Source of the DNA: Streptomyces venezuelae ATCC 10712 | GTDB lineage: Bacteria; Actinomycetota; Actinomycetes; Streptomycetales; Streptomycetaceae | Assembly: GCF_008639165.1 (NCBI RefSeq) | Contig: NZ_CP029197.1 | Location: 2,170,001-2,234,000 of the forward strand | DNA length: 64,000 bases | Reading direction: 5' to 3' | In this document: in pieces, positions 33,578 to 41,337 of the stretch | Layout of the letters: every line of letters begins with the position of its first letter | Position numbering within the stretch: the stretch's first letter is position 1 | Notes under the pieces: model-generated | Told to the model about the DNA's origin: nothing | Database searches by the model: none | What the model saw: only the letters and a program-made list of their open reading frames with translations | Made by a program: the position numbers and the translations under genes

Positions 33578-33988
33578 GGCAGACGAGTCGGGCTGTACGC
33601 CGGGTTCTGTGCCCCGGGACCTCGCGGTCGTCGGGGCGACGGCCATCCATCTAGGACCGGCGTTGCCGCCGGCCTCCTGCGGTCTACCCGCGGACTCGGG
33701 CGAGCAGCCCTCGAACATCCGCGCAGGGACACCGGGGTGTCCCCTCTTGACCTTGCTCCGAGTGGGGTTTACCTAGCCGCCTGAGTCACCTCAGGCGCTG
33801 GTGGTCTCTTACACCACCGTTTCACCCTTACCGGAGACCGAAGTCCCCGGCGGTCTGTTTTCTGTGGCACTGTCCCGCGGGTCACCCCGGGTGGCCGTTA
33901 GCCACCACCCTGCTCTGTGGAGCCCGGACGTTCCTCGGGGAGATCCAAGGATCTCCACGCGGCCGTCCGCCCGGCTCGTCTGCCGTGC
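33578..33988 (-). ncRNA. rnpB: RNase P RNA (bacterial type A)
   Basis: Minus-strand RNA of about 410 nt. The 5-prime region GCCGGGCGGACGGCCGCG, the conserved GAGGAACGTCCGGGCTCCA (P4/CR-I), ACAGAAAACAGACCGCC, GGTAAGGGTGAAACGGTGG and the terminal GTACAGCCCGACTCGTCTG are all present in order. The 5-prime GACGAGCCGGGC pairs with the 3-prime CCCGACTCGTC (helix P1/P2). A -10-like TAGCAT lies at 33994-33999. It is the catalytic subunit that matures tRNA 5-prime ends. The last 25 bases are repeated at 27601, marking it as an integration target. Ends are estimated to within about 10 nt. Confidence 0.96.
33580..33604. repeat. Right attachment-site repeat within rnpB
   Basis: The 3-prime terminal 25 bp of rnpB, identical to 27601-27625. 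It restores a complete RNase P RNA after integration. Confidence 0.85.
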
Positions 33989-34039
33989 CGACCATGCTAC
34001 CCGCCGCGGCGGATGATCCGGACGGGCGGCGGACCACGC

Positions 34040-34070
34040 TTGACCTTGCCGCAGCGTCAGGGTTTCTACT
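34040..34070 (+). promoter_or_regulatory. MerR-type promoter with operator in the 19-bp spacer
   Basis: -35 TTGACC (34040-34045), then a 19-bp spacer holding the imperfect palindrome CCTTGCCGC-A-GCGTCAGGG, then a -10-like TCTACT (34065-34070). The long spacer is the classical MerR architecture. Transcription would begin at about 34077, the A of the start codon, suggesting a leaderless mRNA. Confidence 0.75.
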
Positions 34071-34076
34071 GAGCGC

Positions 34077-34847
34077 ATGCGCATCGGCGAGATCGCCGCC
34101 CTGGTCGGGGTCACCCCCCGGGCCGTGCGGCACTACCACCAGTCGGGTCTGCTGCCCGAGCCCGCGCGGCGGGCCAACGGGTACCGGGAGTACGGCATCC
34201 GGGACGCCGTCCTGCTCGCCCGCATCCGGCGGCTCACCGAGCTGGGTCTCGGCCTCGACGAGGTGCGGGGCGTGCTCGCCGACGACCAGGGGCGGGGGCT
34301 CGCCGAGGTCCTGGAGGAGCTCGCGGAGGACCTGGCCCGCCAGGAGGAGGAGATCCGGGCGCGCCGGGAGCGGCTGTCCGCCCTCCTCGACGAGGCCCGG
34401 GCCGGGCGGCTGCCCGCCGACGGGCCTCTCTCGCCGGAGCTCACGGCGCTGCTCGCCGGCCTGGGCGAGCTGCCCGAGTCGCCGATGGCGGCGAAGGACC
34501 GGCAGATCCTGGCCCTGATGGACGTCGTCGTGCCCGAGGAGGAGCGGGCCCGGCTGATGGGCCTGATGGCGGGGGCGGCCGAACACGCGCGTGAGGTGTA
34601 CCCGCTGCTCGACGCGCTCTCCGGGGCGGACGCGGACGACCCCCGGGTCGCCGAGGCCGCGCGGGTGCTCGCCGCCTGCCTGCCGGACGAGCTGGGAGTG
34701 GACGTGCCGTCCGGGGGCCCGGACGGCGCCGGCTCCTCCGACACCTCCCTCGCGGACGCCCTCTTCGCGGACCTCGCCCCCGCGCAGTCCGCCGCCATCC
34801 ACCAGGCGATGCGCCTGGTCCGGGAACGACGGGAGCGGACCCGATGA
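34077..34847 (+). CDS. MerR family transcriptional regulator
   Basis: 256 residues. A MerR winged HTH is at 1-70 (MRIGEIAALVGVTPRAVRHYHQSGLLPEPARRANGYREY), followed by a dimerisation coiled coil (LEELAEDLARQEEEIRARRERLSALLDEA). The helical C-terminal effector region has no Cys, arguing against a metal or redox sensor; a TipA/multidrug-type ligand is more likely. It is probably autoregulated through the operator in its own promoter. Its stop overlaps the next gene (ATGA, 34844-34847). Confidence 0.94.
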   Translation: MRIGEIAALVGVTPRAVRHYHQSGLLPEPARRANGYREYGIRDAVLLARIRRLTELGLGLDEVRGVLADDQGRGLAEVLEELAEDLARQEEEIRARRERLSALLDEARAGRLPADGPLSPELTALLAGLGELPESPMAAKDRQILALMDVVVPEEERARLMGLMAGAAEHAREVYPLLDALSGADADDPRVAEAARVLAACLPDELGVDVPSGGPDGAGSSDTSLADALFADLAPAQSAAIHQAMRLVRERRERTR

Positions 34848-35926
34848 CCGACCTCGCGGAGACCCGCCCAGCGGGGGCGCGGGACGGAGAGCCGTCCACG
34901 GCCTCCGCCGAGCCTCTGGAGACCGCCCCGGAGCCCGCCGCCGGGCCGGTGACGCCCGCCCCGGAGCCCGCCGCCGAGCCGGTGACGCCCGCCCCGGAGC
35001 CCGCCGCCGAGCCGGTGACGCCCGCCCCGGGGCCCGCCGCCGAGCCCGCCGAGCCCGTCGAGCCCCCCGCGCCGCCCGTCCGCTCCCGGGCCGTGCGGTT
35101 GCTCCGGCTCGTCGCGTACGTCGCTCTCCCCGCCGAGCTCGTGCTCTTCGTCGTCCTGCTCGGCGGGGTACCCATCCCCCGGGGCGTCTTCGCCGTCTCC
35201 GAGGTCGTCCTCCTCGCCCTGCTCCTCGCCGAGGGCCTCACCTATCTGCGGCTGCGCCGGCGCGGGCTGTCCCGGCGGGCGGCCGTGGCCGAGCTGGTGC
35301 CCGAGTCGGTGCTGCGGATCATGGGGCACGAGCTGCGGATCATGGCGAGCCTCGGGCGGTGGGTGGCGCGCCGCCCGGTGGACGTGGCGGACGCCGACGC
35401 GGTGTTCCCCCACGCGCGGGACCAGGCCGCGCTGATGTACGGCTTCGCGTTCGTCTGCCTGGTGGAGTCCGCCGGCATGTCGTACCTGCTGGCCGACTGG
35501 CCCGTGGTCCACGCGATCGTCCTCGTCCTCGACGTCTACACCGTGCTCTTCGTGCTCGGGCTGCAGGCCGCCGCCGTGACCCGCCCGCACACGCTGACCG
35601 GGGACGTCCTGCGGCTGCGCCAGGCCGCCCACGTCGACGTGTCCGTGCCCCTGGACCGGATCGCGTCGGTCCGGCACGAGCTGCTGTTCACCCACGACAA
35701 GAAGGCCGAGGGCGAGCTGAACCTCGCCGTCGGCTCGCAGACCTCCGTCACCGTCGAGCTGACGGAGCCGGTCGACGCGCCCCGGTTCTTCGGCGCGTCC
35801 CGGCCCGTACGGCTGATCCGCTGTCACGCCGACGACGCCCGTGCCCTGTACCGCGCGCTCGACGAGGCCGTCACGCGGGTGCGAACAGCACCTTCGCCGT
35901 CCCCGGGTCCGCCTCCGCGAGCCTGA
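34844..35926 (+). CDS. Membrane protein with Pro/Ala/Glu repeat N-terminus, coupled to merR
   Basis: 360 residues. Residues about 25-80 are an acidic repeat, PAAEPVTPAPE x3. Then come two N-terminal TM segments (LLRLVAYVALPAELVLFVVLLGG, VFAVSEVVLLALLLAEGLTYL) and two further on (LMYGFAFVCLVESAGMSYLLA, VVHAIVLVLDVYTVLFVLGLQ). The soluble end (DRIASVRHELLFTHDKKAEGELNLAVGSQTSVTVEL) looks like a PH-like beta domain. Function unknown. It is translationally coupled to the MerR gene and possibly its target. The 3-prime end overlaps the convergent ribonuclease gene by 56 bp. Confidence 0.85.
   Translation: MTDLAETRPAGARDGEPSTASAEPLETAPEPAAGPVTPAPEPAAEPVTPAPEPAAEPVTPAPGPAAEPAEPVEPPAPPVRSRAVRLLRLVAYVALPAELVLFVVLLGGVPIPRGVFAVSEVVLLALLLAEGLTYLRLRRRGLSRRAAVAELVPESVLRIMGHELRIMASLGRWVARRPVDVADADAVFPHARDQAALMYGFAFVCLVESAGMSYLLADWPVVHAIVLVLDVYTVLFVLGLQAAAVTRPHTLTGDVLRLRQAAHVDVSVPLDRIASVRHELLFTHDKKAEGELNLAVGSQTSVTVELTEPVDAPRFFGASRPVRLIRCHADDARALYRALDEAVTRVRTAPSPSPGPPPRA
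34925..35047 (+). repeat. 33-bp in-frame tandem repeats
   Basis: Units begin at 34949, 34982 and 35015 (gtgacgcccgccccggagcc...), with a partial unit before. Each encodes the 11-residue PAAEPVTPAPE repeat. In-frame unit gain or loss is expected to vary between strains. Confidence 0.9.
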
Positions 35927-37313
35927 CCCGGAGCCACTCCCCCAGCGGCAGGCGGGAGTCGCCGCCCGCGATGCGGGCGACGACGGCGGGCTCGTCGAGG
36001 TGGACGGTGCCGACGGCCGGTTCGCGGTCCTTGACGTCGATCACGTACGCGTCGAAGACCTCGCCGACCCGTTCCCGCAGCAGGGCCGCCTCGACGATGT
36101 CGACGCTCTCGCGCTCGACGGTGTTGGCGCGGCGCGAGCCGTCGGCCATCTCGTCGGGGAGGGCGGGCAGGGCGGCCCGTACCCACTCGGGCGGTTCGTC
36201 GCCCGCCACCGCCGCCACGCACAGCTCGCCCGCGTACCGGTCGACGAGGCGGCGCAGCGGCGCGGTGCAGTGGGTGTACTCGTCGGCGACGGCGGCGTGC
36301 ACGGCGGGGCTGGGGATGTGGCCGTCGGTGAAGACGGTGTATCCGGCGCCCCGGAGCAGGGTGGTGCACTCCTGGAGGAAGGCGGCGTGGCGCGGGTTTG
36401 CGGGGTCGGCGGCGCGGACGACGTCGGCGTACGAGACGTGGTGCGGCCAGTCGACGCCGAGGGCCTCGGCGGAGCGGCGCAGCCGGGCTACGGCGCCGTC
36501 GGGGGCGGTGGGGAGGGTGCGGAGGATGCCGGTGCCGGCGGCGGTCATGAGGTCGGCGGCGGCCATGCCGGTGAGGAGGGAGATCTGGGCGTTCCAGCCG
36601 TCGGCGGGGAGCGGCGCGCGGTAGGCGAGGGAGTAGGTGTGGTCCCGCTCGACGATCTCCTGTTCGGGGACGTTGAGGGAGATCCCGCCGCGTTCGGCTT
36701 CGAGGGTCTCGCGGAGGCGGCCGATCTCCCGGAGCAGGGCGACGGGCTCCTCGGCCGTCCCGGTGTCGATCTGCCGCTGCACGGCCGCGTAGTCGAGTTT
36801 GGCGCGGCTGCGGACGAGGGCGCGGCGGACGTCGGTGGCGACGCGGCGGCCTTCGGCGTCGAGGTCGATCCGCCAGAGGAGGGCGGGGCGGGGTTCGCCG
36901 GGGAGGAGGCTGGCGGCGCCTTCGGAGAGGACGGCGGGGTGGAGCGGGACCTTGCCGTCGGGGAAGTAGAGGGTGAGGACGCGCCGGTGGGCCTCGGCGT
37001 CGAGGGCGGAGCCGGGGGTGACGAAGGCGGCGACGTCGGCGATGGCGTAGTGGACGCGGTAGCCGCCGTCGGACCGGCGGGCCAGGTGCATGGCCTGGTC
37101 GAGGTCGGTGGAGGTGGGCGGGTCGACGGTGAAGAAGGGCAGGTCGGTGGCGTCGTGCGCGGGGAGTCTGGGGGCCTTGGCGGCGACCTCGGCCTCGGCG
37201 AGGACGGCGGGCGGGAAGTCCTCGGGGATCGCGAGCTCGGTACGGAGTGCGCGCAGGGCGGCCCGCAGCGGAGCCTCGGCTGCGCCGGTCACGTGGATGT
37301 GGCGGCGGGGCAT
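35871..37313 (-). CDS. RNB domain-containing ribonuclease (RNase II/R-like)
   Basis: 480 residues from ATG 37313. The catalytic RNB region shows TVDPPTSTDLDQAMHL with acidic residues Asp64, Asp70 and Asp72, then YRVHYAIADVAAFVTPGSALD, the Tyr/Arg segment HCTAPLRRLVDRYAGELC, and a C-terminal S1/OB-like end (VFDAYVIDVKDREPAVGTV). No N-terminal cold-shock domains are present, so it is shorter than RNase R and matches the actinobacterial stand-alone RNB group. Predicted processive or distributive 3-to-5 exoribonuclease. It is divergent from yaaA. Confidence 0.93.
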   Translation of the reverse strand: MPRRHIHVTGAAEAPLRAALRALRTELAIPEDFPPAVLAEAEVAAKAPRLPAHDATDLPFFTVDPPTSTDLDQAMHLARRSDGGYRVHYAIADVAAFVTPGSALDAEAHRRVLTLYFPDGKVPLHPAVLSEGAASLLPGEPRPALLWRIDLDAEGRRVATDVRRALVRSRAKLDYAAVQRQIDTGTAEEPVALLREIGRLRETLEAERGGISLNVPEQEIVERDHTYSLAYRAPLPADGWNAQISLLTGMAAADLMTAAGTGILRTLPTAPDGAVARLRRSAEALGVDWPHHVSYADVVRAADPANPRHAAFLQECTTLLRGAGYTVFTDGHIPSPAVHAAVADEYTHCTAPLRRLVDRYAGELCVAAVAGDEPPEWVRAALPALPDEMADGSRRANTVERESVDIVEAALLRERVGEVFDAYVIDVKDREPAVGTVHLDEPAVVARIAGGDSRLPLGEWLRVRLAEADPGTAKVLFAPA

Positions 37314-37488
37314 GGACCGAGCGTATGGGGAGGGGCGGGGGGCGGCACCTCGTGCGGGGGGGCGCCTCATGCGAGGCGCGGCGCCGGACGGTGCCGGGGC
37401 CCGTGTGCGTGGGGGGCGGGTTCCGGAACCTCGTACGCTGGGCTCCTGGGGCCGCACCCCCATCCCCGTACGACGAAGGAGAACCACC

Positions 37489-38256
37489 GTGCTCGTGCTG
37501 TTGCCGCCCTCCGAGGGCAAGGCCTCCTCGGGGCGCGGGGCGCCGCTCAAGCCGGAGTCGCTGTCCCTGCCGGGGCTCGCGGAGGCGCGGGCGGCGGTCC
37601 TGGACGAGCTGGTCGAGCTGTGCGCGGCCGACGAGGAGAAGGCGCGTGAGGTGCTGGGCCTGAGCGAGGGCCTGCGCGGCGAGATCGCGAAGAACGTGGA
37701 GCTGCGGACGGCGGGCGCGCGGCCGGCCGGCGAGATCTACACGGGCGTGCTGTACGACGCGCTGGGTCTGGCGACCCTGGACGCGGCGGCCAGGCGGCGG
37801 GCGGGGCGGTCCCTGCTGGTCTTCTCGGGGCTGTGGGGCGCGGTGCGGGTGACCGACAAGATTCCGTCGTATCGCTGCTCGATGGGGGTGAAGCTGCCGG
37901 GGCTCGGGGCGCTGGGCGCGCACTGGCGGGGCGCGATGGCGTCGGTGCTGCCCGAGGAGGCCGGTGACGGTCTGGTGCTTGACCTGCGCTCGTCGGCGTA
38001 CGCCTCGGCGTGGAAGCCGAAGGGGGAGGTGGCGGCGCGGACGGCGACGGTGCGGGTGCTGCACGCGCCGACCCGGAAGGTGGTCAGTCACTTCAACAAG
38101 GCGACGAAGGGCCGGATCGTCCGCAGTCTCCTCACGGCGGGTGCGGTTCCGCGTTCGCCCGAGGAGCTGGTCGTGGCGCTGCGGGATCTGGGGTACGTGG
38201 TGGAGGAGAGCGGGAAGCCGGGGGCGCTCGACGTGCTGGTGGACGAGATCCACTGA
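37489..38256 (+). CDS. yaaA: YaaA family peroxide-stress protein (DUF328)
   Basis: 255 residues from GTG 37489 with GAAGGAG upstream. The hallmark LLPPSEGK is at 4-11. KNVELRTAGARPAGEIYTGVLYDALGL (about 64-90) and VFSGLWGAVRVTDKIPSYRCSMGVKLPG follow, and a C-terminal HFNKATKGRIVRSLL is also diagnostic. In E. coli YaaA lowers free iron during H2O2 stress; the fold resembles DNA-binding glycosylase-like proteins. It probably shares that protective role here. Own promoter, divergent from the ribonuclease. Confidence 0.95.
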   Translation: MLVLLPPSEGKASSGRGAPLKPESLSLPGLAEARAAVLDELVELCAADEEKAREVLGLSEGLRGEIAKNVELRTAGARPAGEIYTGVLYDALGLATLDAAARRRAGRSLLVFSGLWGAVRVTDKIPSYRCSMGVKLPGLGALGAHWRGAMASVLPEEAGDGLVLDLRSSAYASAWKPKGEVAARTATVRVLHAPTRKVVSHFNKATKGRIVRSLLTAGAVPRSPEELVVALRDLGYVVEESGKPGALDVLVDEIH

Positions 38257-38272
38257 GACGTCATTGCAGAGG

Positions 38273-38290
38273 GCGCAACGCTCGTTGCGC
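38273..38290. promoter_or_regulatory. Perfect palindrome before eda, probable IclR/KdgR-type operator
   Basis: GCGCAACG-CT-CGTTGCGC, ending 30 bp before the aldolase ATG. The TTGCGCA-type half-sites resemble those of IclR-family regulators of sugar-acid catabolism. Confidence 0.65.
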
Positions 38291-38320
38291 ATGACGCTCG
38301 CCGTGGGGAGGATGAGGCCC

Positions 38321-38974
38321 ATGACGAGCGTCTTCGCCCTTGCCCCGGAAACCCCCGTCCCGGTCGTCCCGGTGGTCGTGATCGAGGACGCCGCCGACGC
38401 CGTCCCCCTGGCCCGCGCCCTGGTGACCGGCGGCCTGCCGCTCATCGAGGTCACCCTGCGCACCCCGGCCGCGCTCGACGCCGTACGCGCGATCGCGGCC
38501 GAGGTGCCCGACGCGGTCGTCGGCGCGGGCACCGTCGTCTCGGCGGCGGGGGTCGCGGACGCGGTCGGCGCCGGGGCGCGGTTCCTGGTCAGCCCGGGGT
38601 GGACCGAGCGGCTGCTCGGGGCGATGCGCGCGTCGGGCGTACCGTTCCTGCCCGGGGTGTCGACGACCTCGGAGGTCGTGGCGCTGCTCGAACAGGGCGT
38701 GCACGACATGAAGTTCTTCCCGGCCGAGGCGGCCGGCGGCGTCCCGTATCTGAAGTCCCTCGCCGGACCGCTCCCCCAGGCCCGCTTCTGCCCGACCGGC
38801 GGCGTCTCCCTCGCCTCCGCCCCCTCCTACCTGTCCCTGCCGAACGTCGGCTGCGTCGGCGGTACGTGGATGCTGCCGCCCGACGCCCTCGCGGCCCGCG
38901 ACTGGGGCCGGGTGGAGGCGCTGGCACGGGAGGCGGCGGCGCTGGGAGAGCCCTTCACCGTACGGTCCCGGTGA
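38321..38974 (+). CDS. eda: 2-dehydro-3-deoxy-6-phosphogluconate (KDPG) aldolase
   Basis: A 217-residue class I aldolase TIM barrel. Catalytic Glu43 is in LIEVTLRTP, the Schiff-base Lys131 in HDMKFFPAEAAGG, and the phosphate-binding FCPTGGVSL and GCVGGTWM loops are present. It splits KDPG (or KHG) to pyruvate and glyceraldehyde-3-phosphate (or glyoxylate). No kinase or dehydratase is adjacent. ATG 38321 is preferred to ATG 38291, which lies in the palindrome and in another frame. The 3-prime end overlaps the convergent GNAT gene by 20 bp. Confidence 0.94.
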   Translation: MTSVFALAPETPVPVVPVVVIEDAADAVPLARALVTGGLPLIEVTLRTPAALDAVRAIAAEVPDAVVGAGTVVSAAGVADAVGAGARFLVSPGWTERLLGAMRASGVPFLPGVSTTSEVVALLEQGVHDMKFFPAEAAGGVPYLKSLAGPLPQARFCPTGGVSLASAPSYLSLPNVGCVGGTWMLPPDALAARDWGRVEALAREAAALGEPFTVRSR

Positions 38975-39779
38975 ACTTCACGCCCAGGTGGTCGGTCACC
39001 GGGCGATAGCCGAGGCGCTGGTAGAGGGCGTTGCTGGTGGGGTTGGCGAGGTCCGTGAAGAGCAGCACCTGTTCGGCTCCGGCCTCCAGGGCGCGGCGGC
39101 TGACGGCCGTGGTGACCCCGGCCGCGTAACCGTGCCCGCGGGCGGTCGGCGGGGTGTAGACGAGAGAGACGCGGGCCTGGCCCTCGATCGTGCGGGAGAC
39201 GCTCGCCGTCGACACCGGGCGCCCCTCGGGATCCTCCCAGAGCAGCAGCCGGCCTCCGGAGATCCGGTCCGTGACCAGTTCCGTGAAGGCGTCCGGGTCG
39301 TCCGTGGGGTCCTCGCCGATGTCCCGGGAGAACTCCCGCGCCCACGCTGCGGCGAGCGGGACGTCGGCGGGGCCCGCGACCCGGGCGCGTCCGGCGGGCG
39401 CGGGGTCCGGCGGGGTGAGGGTGCCGAGCCGGAAGAGCCGCATCCGGACGGTGGGCTCCCAGGGGCGGCCGGTGGCCTCGGCGAAGGCTTCGACGGCCGC
39501 CGTCTCGCCCCGCACCGCCGTCGCCTCCTCCTCCTCCTCGCCGTCGAGTGCCGCGAGGGCGCGGGCCGCCTCCACCGTGACCACCCCGAGGGCGGGCACG
39601 CGCGGTGGGGAGACCGCGAGGACCCCGGTGACGCGGCCGTCCGGCTCGGTCCACCAGCCCAGGCGGTCCGCGGTGTCCATGAGGGTGAGGACGGCGGTGT
39701 TGCGGGCGGGCTCGGCGGCGAGCAGGGCCGCGGCGCCCGCCCGGAAGACGGCCGGGTCCTCGGTGAAGTGCCACGTCAT
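38955..39779 (-). CDS. GNAT family N-acetyltransferase
   Basis: 274 residues from ATG 39779 (MTWHFTEDPAVF); the frame is open 13 codons further but that part is Pro/Arg-rich. The C-terminal GNAT core has VSLVYTPPTARGHGYAAGVTTAVSRRAL, with the acetyl-CoA loop ARGHGYA, and VLLFTDLANPTSNALYQRLGY. The N-terminal half is a degenerate GNAT-like domain as in DUF4081/Eis-type double proteins. The substrate is unknown. An acidic run EEEEEAT is at about 97-103. Confidence 0.9.
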   Translation of the reverse strand: MTWHFTEDPAVFRAGAAALLAAEPARNTAVLTLMDTADRLGWWTEPDGRVTGVLAVSPPRVPALGVVTVEAARALAALDGEEEEEATAVRGETAAVEAFAEATGRPWEPTVRMRLFRLGTLTPPDPAPAGRARVAGPADVPLAAAWAREFSRDIGEDPTDDPDAFTELVTDRISGGRLLLWEDPEGRPVSTASVSRTIEGQARVSLVYTPPTARGHGYAAGVTTAVSRRALEAGAEQVLLFTDLANPTSNALYQRLGYRPVTDHLGVKFTGTVR

Positions 39780-39837
39780 GGACGGTGATGGTGGTACGGG
39801 GACGGGGCGTCGCGCCACCCCTTTGCGCGGGGTTCCG

Positions 39838-41337
39838 CTACCGGAGGTGGGAGGTGTCGTTGAGGAGGCGGACGGACGCGTTGCCGTCGGCGTAGTACGC
39901 CACCGCGGAGATCGACGCGGCCGACAGCTCCATCCGGAACAGCGACTCCGGCGGGGCGCCGAGCGCGAGCCGGACCAGGGTCTTGATCGGCGTGACGTGG
40001 GTGACGAGGAGGACCGTGCGGCCCGCGTAGGCGGCGGTCAGCCGGTCCCGGGTCGCGGCGACCCGCCGGGCGACGGTCGCGAAGCTCTCGCCCCCGCCGG
40101 TCGGCGCGGCCTTCGGGGAGGCCAGCCAGGCGTCGAGGTCCTCGGCGTACCGCTCGCGCACCTCGCGGAACGTCAGCCCCTCCCAGGCGCCGAAGTCGGT
40201 CTCGCGCAGCCCCTGCTCGACGCGCACGTCGAGCCCGAGGCGGGCGGCGACGGCGGCGGCGGTCTGGCGGCAGCGGGTGAGCGGCGAGCTGACGATCTCC
40301 TGGACGGTGCCGCGGGCGGCCAGCGCCTCCGCGACGGCCTCGGCCTGCCGCAGCCCGGCCGGCGACAGCTCGGGGTCGGTCCCCCCGCTCCCGGAGAACC
40401 GCTTCTCGGGGGTGAGGGCGGTCTCGCCGTGCCGCAGCAGGACGAACGTGGCGGGCGCCCCCATGTCGGGCCCACCGGACCAGCCCTGGCGGGGGGCGGC
40501 GGCGGGCGGCGGCTGGAGGGCGGCGGGCCGCGCGGCGGCCGCCTCGGCCTCGAAGTCGCCGGAGGCCGTCGCGGGCGGAGCCGCCTCCTCGGCGGCGAAC
40601 AGGCCGTCCGCCGCGCCGGTGCCCGGACCGGTCTGAACGTCCGGGGTCGTCGGGCGCGACACCGCGCCCGGCCAGGCACCCGTGCCCGTACCGCCGCCCG
40701 GGGCCGTACCGCCGCCCGGGGCCGGATGCGTACCGCCCGGGGCCGTACGCGTACCGCCCGGTTCCAGGCCTCCGGCGGTCGCGAGCGCGGCGCGTGCGCG
40801 GGCCGCGCCCGCCGTCGCGTCGCCCGGCGGGCCCGACGGCGGGAGGGTCGCGGCGTTGCGGGCGGCCGCCGAGTCCAGGGCGGCGGTCGACGCGGACGGC
40901 TCCCACGCGCGGCCGAGCTTGCCCGCGTCCATCGCCTCGTTCGCCAGCCGGTCCGCGTGCTTGTTGCGCTCGCGCGGGATCCACTCGTAACGCACCCGGC
41001 CCGCCGGGAAGACCCGGCCCGCCTCGGCCGCCAGCGGCTTCATGTCCGGGTGCTTGATCTTCCAGCGGCCGGACATCTGCTCGACGACCAGCTTGGAGTC
41101 CATCCGGACGTGGACGGTGGCATCGGGGAAGAGTTCCCGCGCCGCCTTCAGGCCGGCCACCAGGCCCTTGTACTCGGCGACGTTGTTCGTCGCCACGCCG
41201 ATGTACTCGGCGGCCTCCGCGAGCGTCTCGCCCGTCACCGGGTCCAGGACGACGGCGCCGTACCCGGCGGGCCCCGGGTTGCCCCGGGAACCGCCGTCCG
41301 CCTCGACGATCACCTCACGCGAAGACGAAGCCGTCAT
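39838..41337 (-). CDS. Bifunctional RNase H / acid phosphatase (CobC-like)
   Basis: 499 residues. The N-terminal RNase HI domain (1-140) has IVEADGGSRGNPGPAGYG with Asp14, NNVAEYKGLVAGL with its Glu, and MDSKLVVEQMSGRW with its Asp. A long Gly/Ala/Pro linker of about 150 residues includes TAPGGTHPAPGGGTAPGGGTGT repeats. The C-terminal histidine-phosphatase domain shows LLRHGETALTP (catalytic His near 303) and TFREVRERY, LVTHVTPIKTL. This matches the mycobacterial RNase H/alpha-ribazole-phosphatase fusion: RNA:DNA hybrid cleavage plus a cobalamin-type phosphatase. It overlaps the upstream gene by one base (TAATG). Confidence 0.96.
   Translation of the reverse strand: MTASSSREVIVEADGGSRGNPGPAGYGAVVLDPVTGETLAEAAEYIGVATNNVAEYKGLVAGLKAARELFPDATVHVRMDSKLVVEQMSGRWKIKHPDMKPLAAEAGRVFPAGRVRYEWIPRERNKHADRLANEAMDAGKLGRAWEPSASTAALDSAAARNAATLPPSGPPGDATAGAARARAALATAGGLEPGGTRTAPGGTHPAPGGGTAPGGGTGTGAWPGAVSRPTTPDVQTGPGTGAADGLFAAEEAAPPATASGDFEAEAAAARPAALQPPPAAAPRQGWSGGPDMGAPATFVLLRHGETALTPEKRFSGSGGTDPELSPAGLRQAEAVAEALAARGTVQEIVSSPLTRCRQTAAAVAARLGLDVRVEQGLRETDFGAWEGLTFREVRERYAEDLDAWLASPKAAPTGGGESFATVARRVAATRDRLTAAYAGRTVLLVTHVTPIKTLVRLALGAPPESLFRMELSAASISAVAYYADGNASVRLLNDTSHLR

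Larger units (their letters stand above)
27601..33604. mobile_element. 6-kb genomic island integrated at the 3-prime end of rnpB, carrying a graspetide cluster
   Basis: Perfect 25-bp direct repeats bound the segment: 27601-27625 and 33580-33604. The right copy is the actual 3-prime end of RNase P RNA; the left is an isolated duplicate. Inside are a 117-aa protein, an XRE regulator, two small ORFs, tgmA-tgmB-tgmC, a DUF6087-like gene and a 241-aa protein. Codon use looks less extreme in third-position GC than outside. No integrase, excisionase or transfer gene is present, so it is either mobilised in trans or has lost its integrase. Insertion that restores the 3-prime end of an RNA gene is the usual signature of tyrosine-recombinase islands. 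Confidence 0.82.
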
